A stretch of 33,710 bases of DNA from TMED69 sp964642505 (GTDB lineage: Bacteria > Pseudomonadota > Gammaproteobacteria > Ga0077536), in NCBI GenBank assembly GCA_964642505.1, contig CAZXQY010000019.1, forward strand, positions 1 to 33,710, written 5' to 3'. Of this stretch, positions 1-7,783 are shown piece by piece. Position 1 is the first letter of the stretch, and each line of letters opens with the position of its first letter. Position numbers and translations under genes: made by a program. A model generated the notes under the pieces. The model was given only the letters and a program-made list of their open reading frames with translations. It searched no databases and was not told the DNA's origin.

Positions 1-7
1 AATAGGG

Positions 8-667
8 CTATTCACTGGTGATCGATGAACCCATACGGACCTGTTTGGACGCATTCCCAGCCGGTGGTGGTATATCTAAACCTCTTTTCACAGCTGGACG
101 TTCTGCTATAACATTTATCCAACGCTGCAAATTCTCTAACCCATCGACCGGCACCCTAGCCCACCGATGAGTTTTAACCCAGCACCAGTTAGCAATATCT
201 GCAATACTGTATTCACCTGCCAAATATTCTTCTTCCCCAAGTCTTTTATCTAAAACTTCATACAGTCTTCGAGTCTCATTTTTGTAACGAGATTTCGCAT
301 TAGGCACATCTTTAGGAAAATATCTTTCAAAAACTACCGCTTGCCCTTGCATAGGTCCAATGCCTCCCATTTGGAACATGAGCCATTGCACACACTTCCA
401 ATACAAGTGACTGTCGGCTGGAACAAGACGCTTATATTTACTAGAAAGATATAGCATTAGAGCACCCGACTCAAAAATCGTCACCCCTTCCTCATCGTCT
501 TGAATAACAGGTATCCTCCCATTCGGGTTCAATTTCAAAAAGTCCACTGAATGCTGTTCTCCCGCAGAAAGATCTACAACATGAACTTCATACGGAACAT
601 TCAGTTCTTCCAACGTCACCGTCGCTTTCCAACCATTAGGTGTAGCGGACGTGTAAAGGTGAATCAT
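8..667 (-). CDS. Glutathione S-transferase, YfcG-like (Nu-class) thiol/disulfide oxidoreductase
   Basis: Cytosolic glutathione-dependent enzyme of 219 aa. The N-terminal thioredoxin-fold domain (about residues 1-80) carries the TPNG motif with Thr9 and Asn11, the residues that hold glutathione in E. coli YfcG in place of a catalytic Tyr or Ser. The cis-proline motif (GRIPVI) and the Glu-Ser pair of the glutathione site (IFESGA) follow. The helical C-terminal domain spans about residues 90-200. By family it would act as a disulfide-bond oxidoreductase on glutathione; the substrate is unknown. It lies 50 bases behind the flavin monooxygenase on the same strand, so the pair may handle oxidised or electrophilic organics together (inference). 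Length is normal for the family and the gene is complete. Confidence 0.88.
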   Translation of the reverse strand: MIHLYTSATPNGWKATVTLEELNVPYEVHVVDLSAGEQHSVDFLKLNPNGRIPVIQDDEEGVTIFESGALMLYLSSKYKRLVPADSHLYWKCVQWLMFQMGGIGPMQGQAVVFERYFPKDVPNAKSRYKNETRRLYEVLDKRLGEEEYLAGEYSIADIANWCWVKTHRWARVPVDGLENLQRWINVIAERPAVKRGLDIPPPAGNASKQVRMGSSITSE

Positions 668-717
668 TCCGGATACACGTTGTAATTCGATATTTTTTGT
701 TGGAGCAACCTAGTCCA

Positions 718-2211
718 CTACGAAGTCTGAATGTCAAATTCAGTCAATTCAGGCTCCTTCATTTCATCGCGAAACCGCTCCATAGACCACGGCCACATAG
801 CCGGATTACCAAACTTATCGATATACCAGCTTTGACAGCCGCTCGCCCAAACTGTCTTATTCATCGCGTTTTTCACATCTGAGTTAAACTTCTCAGCTGC
901 ATTTTTTTTCGGCACTATAGAATCTGCCGTACTGGAACGCCAAAGATCGATTAAACGCATGATATAACCCATCTGATGCTCCGCAATGGTTATTAATGAA
1001 AAGTTGCCTATCGGACTATTTGGACCAATCAGCATGAAAAAATTGGGAAACCCCGGTATTCCGATTGATCGATGCGCTTGTGCACCTTTGTCCCATGCTT
1101 CATCAATTGTGATGCCATCAAGACCAATCATTTCCATGGGGCGCATAAAGTGATGGGGTTTAAATCCGGTAGCAAGGATCAAAACGTCCGCCTCATGAAA
1201 ACTTCCATCTTCAGTCAGTACTCCATTGGTTTCAATCTTTTTAATTCCAGACGTTATCAATTCGGCATTAGGTTCTTGGATCGCCTCATAAAAACCATTG
1301 GCGATGATCAGTCTTTTACAAAGCGCTTGATAACTAGGACGCAGTTTTTCACGTAAATCGAAATCCTTTACCTTAGACTCCAGATGTTGTTTGCAAACCC
1401 AACTAATAGCCCTTTGTAAAAATTTATTACCTATTACAGGTTTGGCAAAAGTAACATTCATTAGCATCGAGTAAAAACCACGAAGAAGTTTACCGATCCA
1501 AGGGTTTTTTCGCAGCCTAATCTTCTCTCTTTCAGAATATTCCTTATTAAAAACAGGCAATATCCATTGCGGAGTTCTTTGAAAAAGTCTGATTTGCGAA
1601 GCCTTTTTCTGAAGGGTCGGAAACATTTGGACACTGGTGGAGCCATTACCAATAACTGCTATCTTTTTCCCTTCTAACTCCACAGATTCATCCCATCTCG
1701 CTGTATGGAATTTTCCACCTTGAAAATCGTTCAAACCGTCAATTTCGGGATACTGTGGATGATGGAGCACACCACTAGCGCAGATGACAATATCGTAGGT
1801 CTGTTTCTCTCCCGTAGACAACCAAAGAGACCACTGCCCATTTTTAAATTCTGATCTATCAAGCTGGCTATTAAACTTCACCTTATCGTAGACACCATAC
1901 TCTATAGCCACTCTTTTGAAATAAGCGTGAATCTCGGGTCCTCTAGCATATCGATGACTGTAGTCGGGGTTAGGAGCAAAAGAGTAAGTGTATAAGTGTG
2001 CAGGAACATCGCAAGATAGCCCTGGGTAACGATTATCTCTCCACGTCCCCCCTATGTCTTCCCCTTTCTCAAAAAGTGTAATATCGTTAATTCCTGCTTC
2101 TCGCATTTTTATAGCAGCTAATATACCAGACATTCCCGCCCCAACGATCGCTACTTTGGGATTACGTTTTTTAGCTCCGTTCACTTTAATATCTTGGTTA
2201 TCGCCATCCAT
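718..2211 (-). CDS. Flavin-containing monooxygenase, type I Baeyer-Villiger family
   Basis: FAD- and NADPH-dependent monooxygenase of 497 aa. The N-terminal Rossmann motif GAGMSG is at residues 24-29. The GGTWRDNRYPG segment follows. The Baeyer-Villiger fingerprint F-x-G-x-x-x-H-T-x-x-W is met exactly at residues 163-173, just before a second nucleotide-binding motif (GNGSTS, 188-193). These enzymes insert oxygen next to a ketone carbonyl or oxidise sulfur or nitrogen; the substrate cannot be read from the sequence. A GAGGAAA ribosome-binding site precedes the ATG by about ten bases. It is divergent from the Nudix gene and probably cotranscribed with the downstream glutathione transferase. 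Confidence 0.9.
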   Translation of the reverse strand: MDGDNQDIKVNGAKKRNPKVAIVGAGMSGILAAIKMREAGINDITLFEKGEDIGGTWRDNRYPGLSCDVPAHLYTYSFAPNPDYSHRYARGPEIHAYFKRVAIEYGVYDKVKFNSQLDRSEFKNGQWSLWLSTGEKQTYDIVICASGVLHHPQYPEIDGLNDFQGGKFHTARWDESVELEGKKIAVIGNGSTSVQMFPTLQKKASQIRLFQRTPQWILPVFNKEYSEREKIRLRKNPWIGKLLRGFYSMLMNVTFAKPVIGNKFLQRAISWVCKQHLESKVKDFDLREKLRPSYQALCKRLIIANGFYEAIQEPNAELITSGIKKIETNGVLTEDGSFHEADVLILATGFKPHHFMRPMEMIGLDGITIDEAWDKGAQAHRSIGIPGFPNFFMLIGPNSPIGNFSLITIAEHQMGYIMRLIDLWRSSTADSIVPKKNAAEKFNSDVKNAMNKTVWASGCQSWYIDKFGNPAMWPWSMERFRDEMKEPELTEFDIQTS

Positions 2212-2336
2212 GACAAAGATTTCCTCATTTCAAGAAGTGCTTCGATTTTTCAATAAACGATTTTACAGATAAGAAATTATCTACACAAGAGCATCTAAGT
2301 TACCCGCGCACAGTCTATTGAACGCTTAAACTATAG

Positions 2337-2342
2337 TATAAT
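2337..2342 (+). promoter_or_regulatory. Candidate -10 element for the Nudix gene
   Basis: A consensus TATAAT lies about 30 bases before the ATG at 2373, inside the 161-base divergent gap between the monooxygenase and Nudix genes. No good TTGACA-like element sits 16-18 bases upstream (a TTGAAC is only 13 bases away), so this rests on the -10 match alone in an AT-rich gap. Confidence 0.3.
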
Positions 2343-2372
2343 AATTACCAAGACACGCTTTATTTTTAAAAT

Positions 2373-3044
2373 ATGACAACTATCGAGAAAAAAAAGACCA
2401 AACCCACAATAAGCGATGCCGCTAGTTTAGTTATTTACCGAAGTAAGGGTAAAAAACACCAAGTCCTGATGGGAAGACGTGGTAGCAAAGCCCGCTTCAA
2501 ACCTGGTGTATATGTCTTTCCGGGTGGGATGGTTGAAAAAGCCGACTCAAAAGCGCTTCCGCAAAAACACTTGAATAAGAAATACTGTCGTCACATGGCG
2601 GTCGCAAAGTCCGAAAATAGGGCGAACACATTGGCAATGACTGCTGTTCGGGAGGCCTTCGAAGAAGTAGGTCTTTTATTGGGATCTAACGGTGATATAG
2701 GAAATGTCAGGCACAAAAGTTGGGAGATTTTCCGGCAGAAAAATCTCAGCCCAGACCTTTCCAAACTAGATTATCTGGGTAGAGCGATCACACCCAGCTT
2801 TCAGCCTATTCGTTTTCACGCCCGCTTCTTCTCGGTACCCTTTGGAATTTTAAAAGGAAGTATTGGCGGTGATGGCGAATTAGAAGATATCCGATGGATT
2901 AATATAGACGACTATATGAACTTTGAAATGATGAAAGTTCAACACATGATAATAGATACGCTTAAAGAGAAAATAATATCTGGCCGAACTTCTCCGAAAA
3001 AACTCTTCTTCAAATGGAAGAAGATCAATATCATCAAAACATAA
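2373..3044 (+). CDS. Nudix hydrolase with an enlarged Nudix box loop
   Basis: A 223-aa Nudix-fold pyrophosphohydrolase, expected to cleave a nucleoside diphosphate linked to another group. The core is visible: a basic strand-loop start (LMGRRG, 33-37), FPGGMVEK (49-56) and the metal-binding REAFEEVG (93-100). The canonical box (G-x5-E-x7-R-E-U-x-E-E-x-G-U) is interrupted by about 28 extra residues between the Gly-rich part and the REUxEE helix, as in the RNA-decapping/CoA-type NUDT7/8/19-like branch. A CoA or acyl-CoA pyrophosphatase role is therefore possible but unproven. The gene stands alone on the plus strand and converges on the VOC gene 20 bases later. Confidence 0.82.
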   Translation: MTTIEKKKTKPTISDAASLVIYRSKGKKHQVLMGRRGSKARFKPGVYVFPGGMVEKADSKALPQKHLNKKYCRHMAVAKSENRANTLAMTAVREAFEEVGLLLGSNGDIGNVRHKSWEIFRQKNLSPDLSKLDYLGRAITPSFQPIRFHARFFSVPFGILKGSIGGDGELEDIRWINIDDYMNFEMMKVQHMIIDTLKEKIISGRTSPKKLFFKWKKINIIKT

Positions 3045-3064
3045 TCTCGATTGACAACTTAACT

Positions 3065-3472
3065 TCAAAGAGCAACTGTCTTCGGCCCTTTTAACTCAAC
3101 CTTGTTTCCTTCCGGGTCGTAGAAGTAGATTGAAGGACCGAAACCATCTGCGCCATATCGTTTTTGGACCGCCCCAAAATCAACACCGCACGATTCCAAA
3201 TGTTCGGTTATTTTTTTCTCATCAAATGGTTCAACTTTCAAACAAAAATGATCCAGGTTTTTTCCTTCGCCTGGAGGTGGGCCTCCCTCTCGTCCCATTC
3301 TACTATCTGCTGACACAATATCGATCAAAATAGTCCCGACTCTCAGTTGAATCAAACCAATCGGCAACAGGCGTTCAACTTCGCAATTCAGCACCCTTTG
3401 ATAGAATCTTGATAAGACATCGGCGTCGCGCGCCCGAAGCACCACATGATCTAATGAGACGGAATTAAACAT
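3065..3472 (-). CDS. VOC (glyoxalase/bleomycin-resistance fold) protein
   Basis: A single vicinal-oxygen-chelate domain of 135 aa with two beta-alpha-beta-beta-beta halves. The likely metal ligands are His9 (LDHVVL), His75 (LDHFCL) and Glu126 (GNKVELKG). The late motif SIYFYDPEGNKVEL is typical of the small VOC family often annotated as virulence-type or glyoxalase-like; members may be isomerases, epimerases, thiol transferases or dioxygenases, and the sequence does not decide which. The start codon abuts the stop of the upstream MFS gene with no gap, so it is translationally coupled as the last gene of the acyl-CoA operon. It may modify the same substrate or detoxify it (inference). Confidence 0.82.
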   Translation of the reverse strand: MFNSVSLDHVVLRARDADVLSRFYQRVLNCEVERLLPIGLIQLRVGTILIDIVSADSRMGREGGPPPGEGKNLDHFCLKVEPFDEKKITEHLESCGVDFGAVQKRYGADGFGPSIYFYDPEGNKVELKGPKTVAL

Positions 3473-4684
3473 TCACTTCCTTACCTCGACAATTTCTGCG
3501 GTTTCATCGACATACCGATAGATCAAGAAAGTTCCTGTCCCACAAAAAACTCCCACTGCCAAAGTCGTTGCGAACAGTGGAGAAAAAACTAACATCCCGC
3601 TCACAACTAGCGGTCCCAGAGTTGAACCACTATCAGTTATCAACCGCCAGACGCCCAAAAATTCTCCTCTCCGCCCGACCGGAGCGTGATCGGTTCCTAA
3701 AGTCATAACAATACCCGTAGAAAGTCCATTTGCAAGACCTAGAAAAATAGCCCAAAAAAGTAAACTGATGAAGTCATAGGCGAAGGCTAACCCAAACAAA
3801 CCTATTGTGAAAAGTACAGCGCTAGGTACCGCCGTAAAACGGCGACCATACTTATCCATAGCCATTCCCGCAGGATAAAATAACAAAACATCGATCAATG
3901 CCGATGCGGAAACAATGAACCCTATAACACCAGCATCGAGGCCATAATTTTCGCCTATAATGGGAATTAGAACTGTTCGCCCCGCCCTCATCAGCATGAA
4001 AACGACGGCCGCTATGCCGGCTGTGGCAAAGACGCTTCTGTAATCTCTAAGTATATCGATCGTTCGTACCGCTATAATCTCAGTCCCTCCGGCACGCTCA
4101 GAGACAGGAGATCTATACATACAAAAGACACCCATATAAAAAAACACACTGCAGAGCAAAAACGTATGCCTAAAGTCTATAAACTCAACCAACAGTCCGC
4201 CAGCAGCCGGCCCCAGTAAAGCGGTTAACCTCAGACTACCTGCAATCATCGCGATCACTCTGCCTCTCTGATTCAATGGATAATTTTTGGCTAAAAAGGA
4301 CATCCGACCTACAAGAAAGGTACTACTCCCACAGCCATGAATAAATGCCACGATCCAAAACAAGACTACCGAATCACAAAACGCATACGCGGAGAAAGCC
4401 AGACCAAGTAACATTGCCGCCAATTGCATCGTAAGCTTGTTGCCTAGCTTCCTGGCTATCTTTCCAGCAGGGATATCACAGATCATCATCCCGAGACCTT
4501 TAAAGCCGATGACAGCGGCCGCTGCAGAGGGTGAGCCTCCGATTTCTATTATGCAAAGCGGCAGAAGTAGGAACGCTGCGTGACCAGGAATTCCAAAAAA
4601 CAACGAAGGAATATAAAGCGATAAAATCGCCCTTCTATGCGAATCCTTTATAGAGTCGCCTGCGGCGAGAATCTCACCGCTCAT
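3473..4684 (-). CDS. MFS transporter, 12-helix type
   Basis: Inner-membrane major facilitator of 403 aa with about 12 hydrophobic helices and the loop 2-3 signature region AGKIARKLGNK near residues 72-83. A second partial copy, MAMDKYGRR, follows the central loop as expected of the two-fold MFS repeat. Topology and length fit a drug/H+ antiporter or small-organic-acid exporter or importer; the substrate is unknown. Its start lies 11 bases inside the end of the preceding DHA2-type transporter, and its stop abuts the VOC start, so the three genes are tightly coupled. Two different MFS proteins back to back is unusual and suggests separate uptake and efflux, or two substrates. Confidence 0.87.
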   Translation of the reverse strand: MSGEILAAGDSIKDSHRRAILSLYIPSLFFGIPGHAAFLLLPLCIIEIGGSPSAAAAVIGFKGLGMMICDIPAGKIARKLGNKLTMQLAAMLLGLAFSAYAFCDSVVLFWIVAFIHGCGSSTFLVGRMSFLAKNYPLNQRGRVIAMIAGSLRLTALLGPAAGGLLVEFIDFRHTFLLCSVFFYMGVFCMYRSPVSERAGGTEIIAVRTIDILRDYRSVFATAGIAAVVFMLMRAGRTVLIPIIGENYGLDAGVIGFIVSASALIDVLLFYPAGMAMDKYGRRFTAVPSAVLFTIGLFGLAFAYDFISLLFWAIFLGLANGLSTGIVMTLGTDHAPVGRRGEFLGVWRLITDSGSTLGPLVVSGMLVFSPLFATTLAVGVFCGTGTFLIYRYVDETAEIVEVRK

Positions 4685-6068
4685 GTAGACGACCGCGAGC
4701 TAGAGATAGAAAAACTCCGACCAAGCACAAAATAGTGCCCGCTCCGAAACAAATCCCTAAAGCTAGATTCAAGCTATCATAAATTAGCGCTGTAATTTGT
4801 TGAGTACCTAATACCCTGGCGAAGACCATCGCTACCATCCCCATACTCATCATTTGACCAAGCACCCGCATAACAGACATAGCGCTTGCCGCACGACCGT
4901 AGTCATTGCCACTGCTACTTCCCATGATCGCATGCGCATTCGGTGTTGAGAATAAACTGAACCCTAAACCGATTGCAAAAAGGCCAATAACTACTAAAAT
5001 CAACTCAGAAGATGAATCCAACAAAGCCAACCGACCCAACCCACACGCTGTAACAATCATTCCCAGAGAAGCCAAAATTCTCGGCTCTACTTTATCCGAT
5101 AGACGTCCGACAAACGGGGACAAGAGCGCCATCGCCGTTGGTTGGATCATCAACAATAATCCAGCTTGGCTAGGAGAAATCGCTTTCAAATATTGTAGAT
5201 ACAAACTAACCAAAACCACCGTAGAAAATGTGGCTGTATACATCGAAAGGGAAGCCAGGCAGGACATGCTGAAAACTCGATTACTAAAAAATGTATTGAC
5301 ATCAAAAATCGGATATTGGTGGGTCTTTTCGTGCGCGATAAACCAATAAATCAAGATTAAACCTGATATCGACAACAAAATAGAGCCAATATCTTTACCG
5401 CTCGCGAGGCCCAACATGAAACATACTATTCCAGCAGCGTATAATAGGGAACCCAATCCATCAAAGGTACCAAATTCATCTGTACGCCACTCGGTACGAA
5501 CGTAAGCAACACCTATATAAAGAACGAGGAATGCCAACGGTACGTGGAGCAAGAAAGCAATTCGCCAACTGAACCACTCGATCACTAAGCCTGCAATAAA
5601 AGGTCCTAGAGCCAATCCTAGGTAAACAGCAGACACACTGTAACCTATAGCCTCCCCTCTTTTCGACGCTGGATATACGGAAGACAATAGCGCGAACATT
5701 GTCGAATATAGCGCCCCTGCGCAAATTCCTTGAGCCACTCTTCCGGCAATAAGTTGCCATACGTCTTGTGATAGTGAAGTGGCGACCGAGGACACAATCA
5801 CTCCTAACGTACCCAATAAATAGAATCTTTTACGGCCATACATATCGGCCAATCTACCGAAAGTAAGTACAGAGGCCGCGCTAGCCACGAGATAGCTCAT
5901 AGGAATCCAACTTAAAGTTCGCGCATCTACAGCAAAATCAGCAGCTATATCAGGTAGCGCCACGTTTACGCCTGTTAACATCATAGCAGTCGCTACAGCG
6001 TTTAACAGTATCATGACCATCGTCGGTCGACGGAATTTTCGCCCGTCGCTCATTGAACTACAATTCAT
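4674..6068 (-). CDS. MFS transporter, DHA2 (EmrB/QacA-like) family
   Basis: A 464-aa integral membrane protein with about 14 predicted helices. It shows the DHA2 features: an early LTGVNVALPDIAADF helix, the WIPMSYLVASAA segment and the conserved loop GRLADMYGRKRFY near residues 72-84. DHA2 proteins are mainly proton-driven exporters of hydrophobic or anionic compounds. It lies in an operon between the acyl-CoA synthetase and a second MFS gene, so the cargo is probably the acid or product handled there (inference). The ATG at 6068 has no Shine-Dalgarno sequence; an in-frame ATG lies five codons in. A perfect dyad sits directly upstream where the ribosome-binding site should be. Confidence 0.88.
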   Translation of the reverse strand: MNCSSMSDGRKFRRPTMVMILLNAVATAMMLTGVNVALPDIAADFAVDARTLSWIPMSYLVASAASVLTFGRLADMYGRKRFYLLGTLGVIVSSVATSLSQDVWQLIAGRVAQGICAGALYSTMFALLSSVYPASKRGEAIGYSVSAVYLGLALGPFIAGLVIEWFSWRIAFLLHVPLAFLVLYIGVAYVRTEWRTDEFGTFDGLGSLLYAAGIVCFMLGLASGKDIGSILLSISGLILIYWFIAHEKTHQYPIFDVNTFFSNRVFSMSCLASLSMYTATFSTVVLVSLYLQYLKAISPSQAGLLLMIQPTAMALLSPFVGRLSDKVEPRILASLGMIVTACGLGRLALLDSSSELILVVIGLFAIGLGFSLFSTPNAHAIMGSSSGNDYGRAASAMSVMRVLGQMMSMGMVAMVFARVLGTQQITALIYDSLNLALGICFGAGTILCLVGVFLSLARGRLHER

Positions 6069-6074
6069 GAATTC

Positions 6075-6092
6075 AGCAGATATAGATCTGCT
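6075..6092. promoter_or_regulatory. 18-base perfect dyad just upstream of the DHA2 transporter
   Basis: AGCAGAT and ATCTGCT arms (7 base pairs) flank the four bases ATAG. The dyad ends seven bases before the transporter start codon, in the 62-base gap after the acyl-CoA synthetase. It could be a repressor operator or an RNA hairpin limiting translation; no T-run follows closely on the minus strand, so it is not a convincing terminator. Confidence 0.4.
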
Positions 6093-6130
6093 CTATGACC
6101 TAGCTTTTTTCGATTTTAATATCCCGGACA

Positions 6131-7756
6131 CTACAAGCCTTCCCGTTCTCTTAATTCGATTCGACGAATTTTCCCGCTCACTGTCTTCGGAAGGCTTTCG
6201 ACAAACTCAATCTTTCTCGGATATTTGTAGGGTGCAGTAGTAGATTTAACATGCTCTTGTAATTCGGTAACCAACGCGTCACTCTTGTCAAAACCTGGAG
6301 CTAACACCACGAACGCTTTTACAACTGCCCCTCTAGTGCCATCTGGGCTTGCAACTACCGCAGATTCAGCCACCGATTCATGTTCGATCAACGCACTCTC
6401 CACCTCAAACGGACCGATTCTATATCCCGCAGAAAGAATCACGTCATCGGCCCTGCTCACGAACCAATAATATCCTTCCTCATCGACTTTTCCACGATCA
6501 CCAGTAATATACCAATCCCCAATAAAGCAAGATTTAAATCGTTCTGGGTCACCTCGATAATCGACAAACAAGCCCGGCGCACGATCTGGTTTCACCTTAA
6601 TTGCGATGTCTCCCTCTTGATCAGCACCTAAGATAGTTCCTTCCGAATCAATTATACCCATTTCAATACCTGGCGCCGGCTTACCCATAGAACCTAGTCT
6701 CGGCTCTAATATTGGATAATTTCCACAGGCTAAAACCGTCTCAGTCTGTCCGTAGCCGTCGCGGATAGTAATTCCTGTCGCCTTGAGCCAAGTTTCAATC
6801 ACTTCTGGATTTAAAGGTTCCCCGGCTCCGACACAGTGACGCAAGCTTGGAAACTTATAGTTAGCCAAATCTTGAAGAACTAGCATTCTATAAATAGTCG
6901 GAGCCCCACACATGGTTGTAACCGGATTCTCACTAAGAAGCTCCAAAGTTTTGACAGGGTCGAAAACAGAAGAATGGTGCACAAACAAAGTAGCCCCCTG
7001 GTTCCACGGTCCGAAATAGCTTGAGTATGCCGCCTTTGCCCAACCTGTATCACTTATATTCCAATGAAGATCTCCTGGCTTTAGATCCAACCAATATTTA
7101 CCAGTTATTTGATGGGCATAACCATAACCGTGATTATGAATTGTCATTTTGGGATAACCAGTCGTTCCTGAGGTAAAGTAACATAAGGCGTGATCTTCAT
7201 ACTTAGTATCGACTCTCCCAAAATCAACAGGTGCCGAAGATACGACTTGCTCGTAGGAGTTCCATCCTGCTAGAGAACCGCCGATTACTATTTTTGCTTT
7301 TAGTGTCGGGCAATCGTCAATTACTTCATCTAGTTTAGAAGCGTTATCAACATCTCCTATAAAACAAACAGCTCGAGCCGCTTGTATACGGTACGCTATG
7401 TCTTTGGCAGACAATTGTGTAGTACCCGGAGAACACACCGCCCCCATCCTAATCGAACCGGTCAAAACCTCCCACCATTCGACTTCTCTACCTACCACCA
7501 AAATTATCACATCGCCTCGTTTTACACCTAACACCGTCAGCGCGTTCGCCAATCGCTTTGATCTTTCGGACAACTCTAAGAAAGTTACATCACGTCGATT
7601 ATCATTATCATCAATCCATTTCATCGCTAGAAGCGCATTATCTTTGTTCGCCCAAAAGTCGATTACGTCATCGGCGAAATTATAATTGTCTGGTGGATTC
7701 CAAATAAACTCTTCTCTTAATTTTTCGTACGTCTGTTTTGATAACGAACCACTCAT
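6131..7756 (-). CDS. AMP-forming acyl-CoA synthetase, medium-chain (ACSM)-like
   Basis: A 541-aa member of the adenylate-forming superfamily: acid + ATP + CoA to acyl-CoA + AMP + PPi. The P-loop YFTSGTTGYPK is at 193-203, the adenine motif GYGQTE at 334-339, the hinge motif with YITGDRG and VSRADDVI at about 416-440, and the catalytic lysine in PKTVSGK at residue 529. The segment GDLHWNISDTGWAKAAYSS is characteristic of the medium-chain/benzoate-type (ACSM) branch rather than long-chain FadD. An AAGGAG ribosome-binding site precedes the ATG. It follows the acyl-CoA dehydrogenase by 27 bases, so activation and first oxidation of one carboxylic acid are coded together. Confidence 0.9.
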   Translation of the reverse strand: MSGSLSKQTYEKLREEFIWNPPDNYNFADDVIDFWANKDNALLAMKWIDDNDNRRDVTFLELSERSKRLANALTVLGVKRGDVIILVVGREVEWWEVLTGSIRMGAVCSPGTTQLSAKDIAYRIQAARAVCFIGDVDNASKLDEVIDDCPTLKAKIVIGGSLAGWNSYEQVVSSAPVDFGRVDTKYEDHALCYFTSGTTGYPKMTIHNHGYGYAHQITGKYWLDLKPGDLHWNISDTGWAKAAYSSYFGPWNQGATLFVHHSSVFDPVKTLELLSENPVTTMCGAPTIYRMLVLQDLANYKFPSLRHCVGAGEPLNPEVIETWLKATGITIRDGYGQTETVLACGNYPILEPRLGSMGKPAPGIEMGIIDSEGTILGADQEGDIAIKVKPDRAPGLFVDYRGDPERFKSCFIGDWYITGDRGKVDEEGYYWFVSRADDVILSAGYRIGPFEVESALIEHESVAESAVVASPDGTRGAVVKAFVVLAPGFDKSDALVTELQEHVKSTTAPYKYPRKIEFVESLPKTVSGKIRRIELREREGL

Positions 7757-7783
7757 TCACGTTTCTCCTTTTATTAAGCTCGA

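Noticed and set aside
3045..3064. Terminator between the convergent Nudix and VOC genes
   Set aside because: Only 20 bases, with no inverted repeat or T-run.
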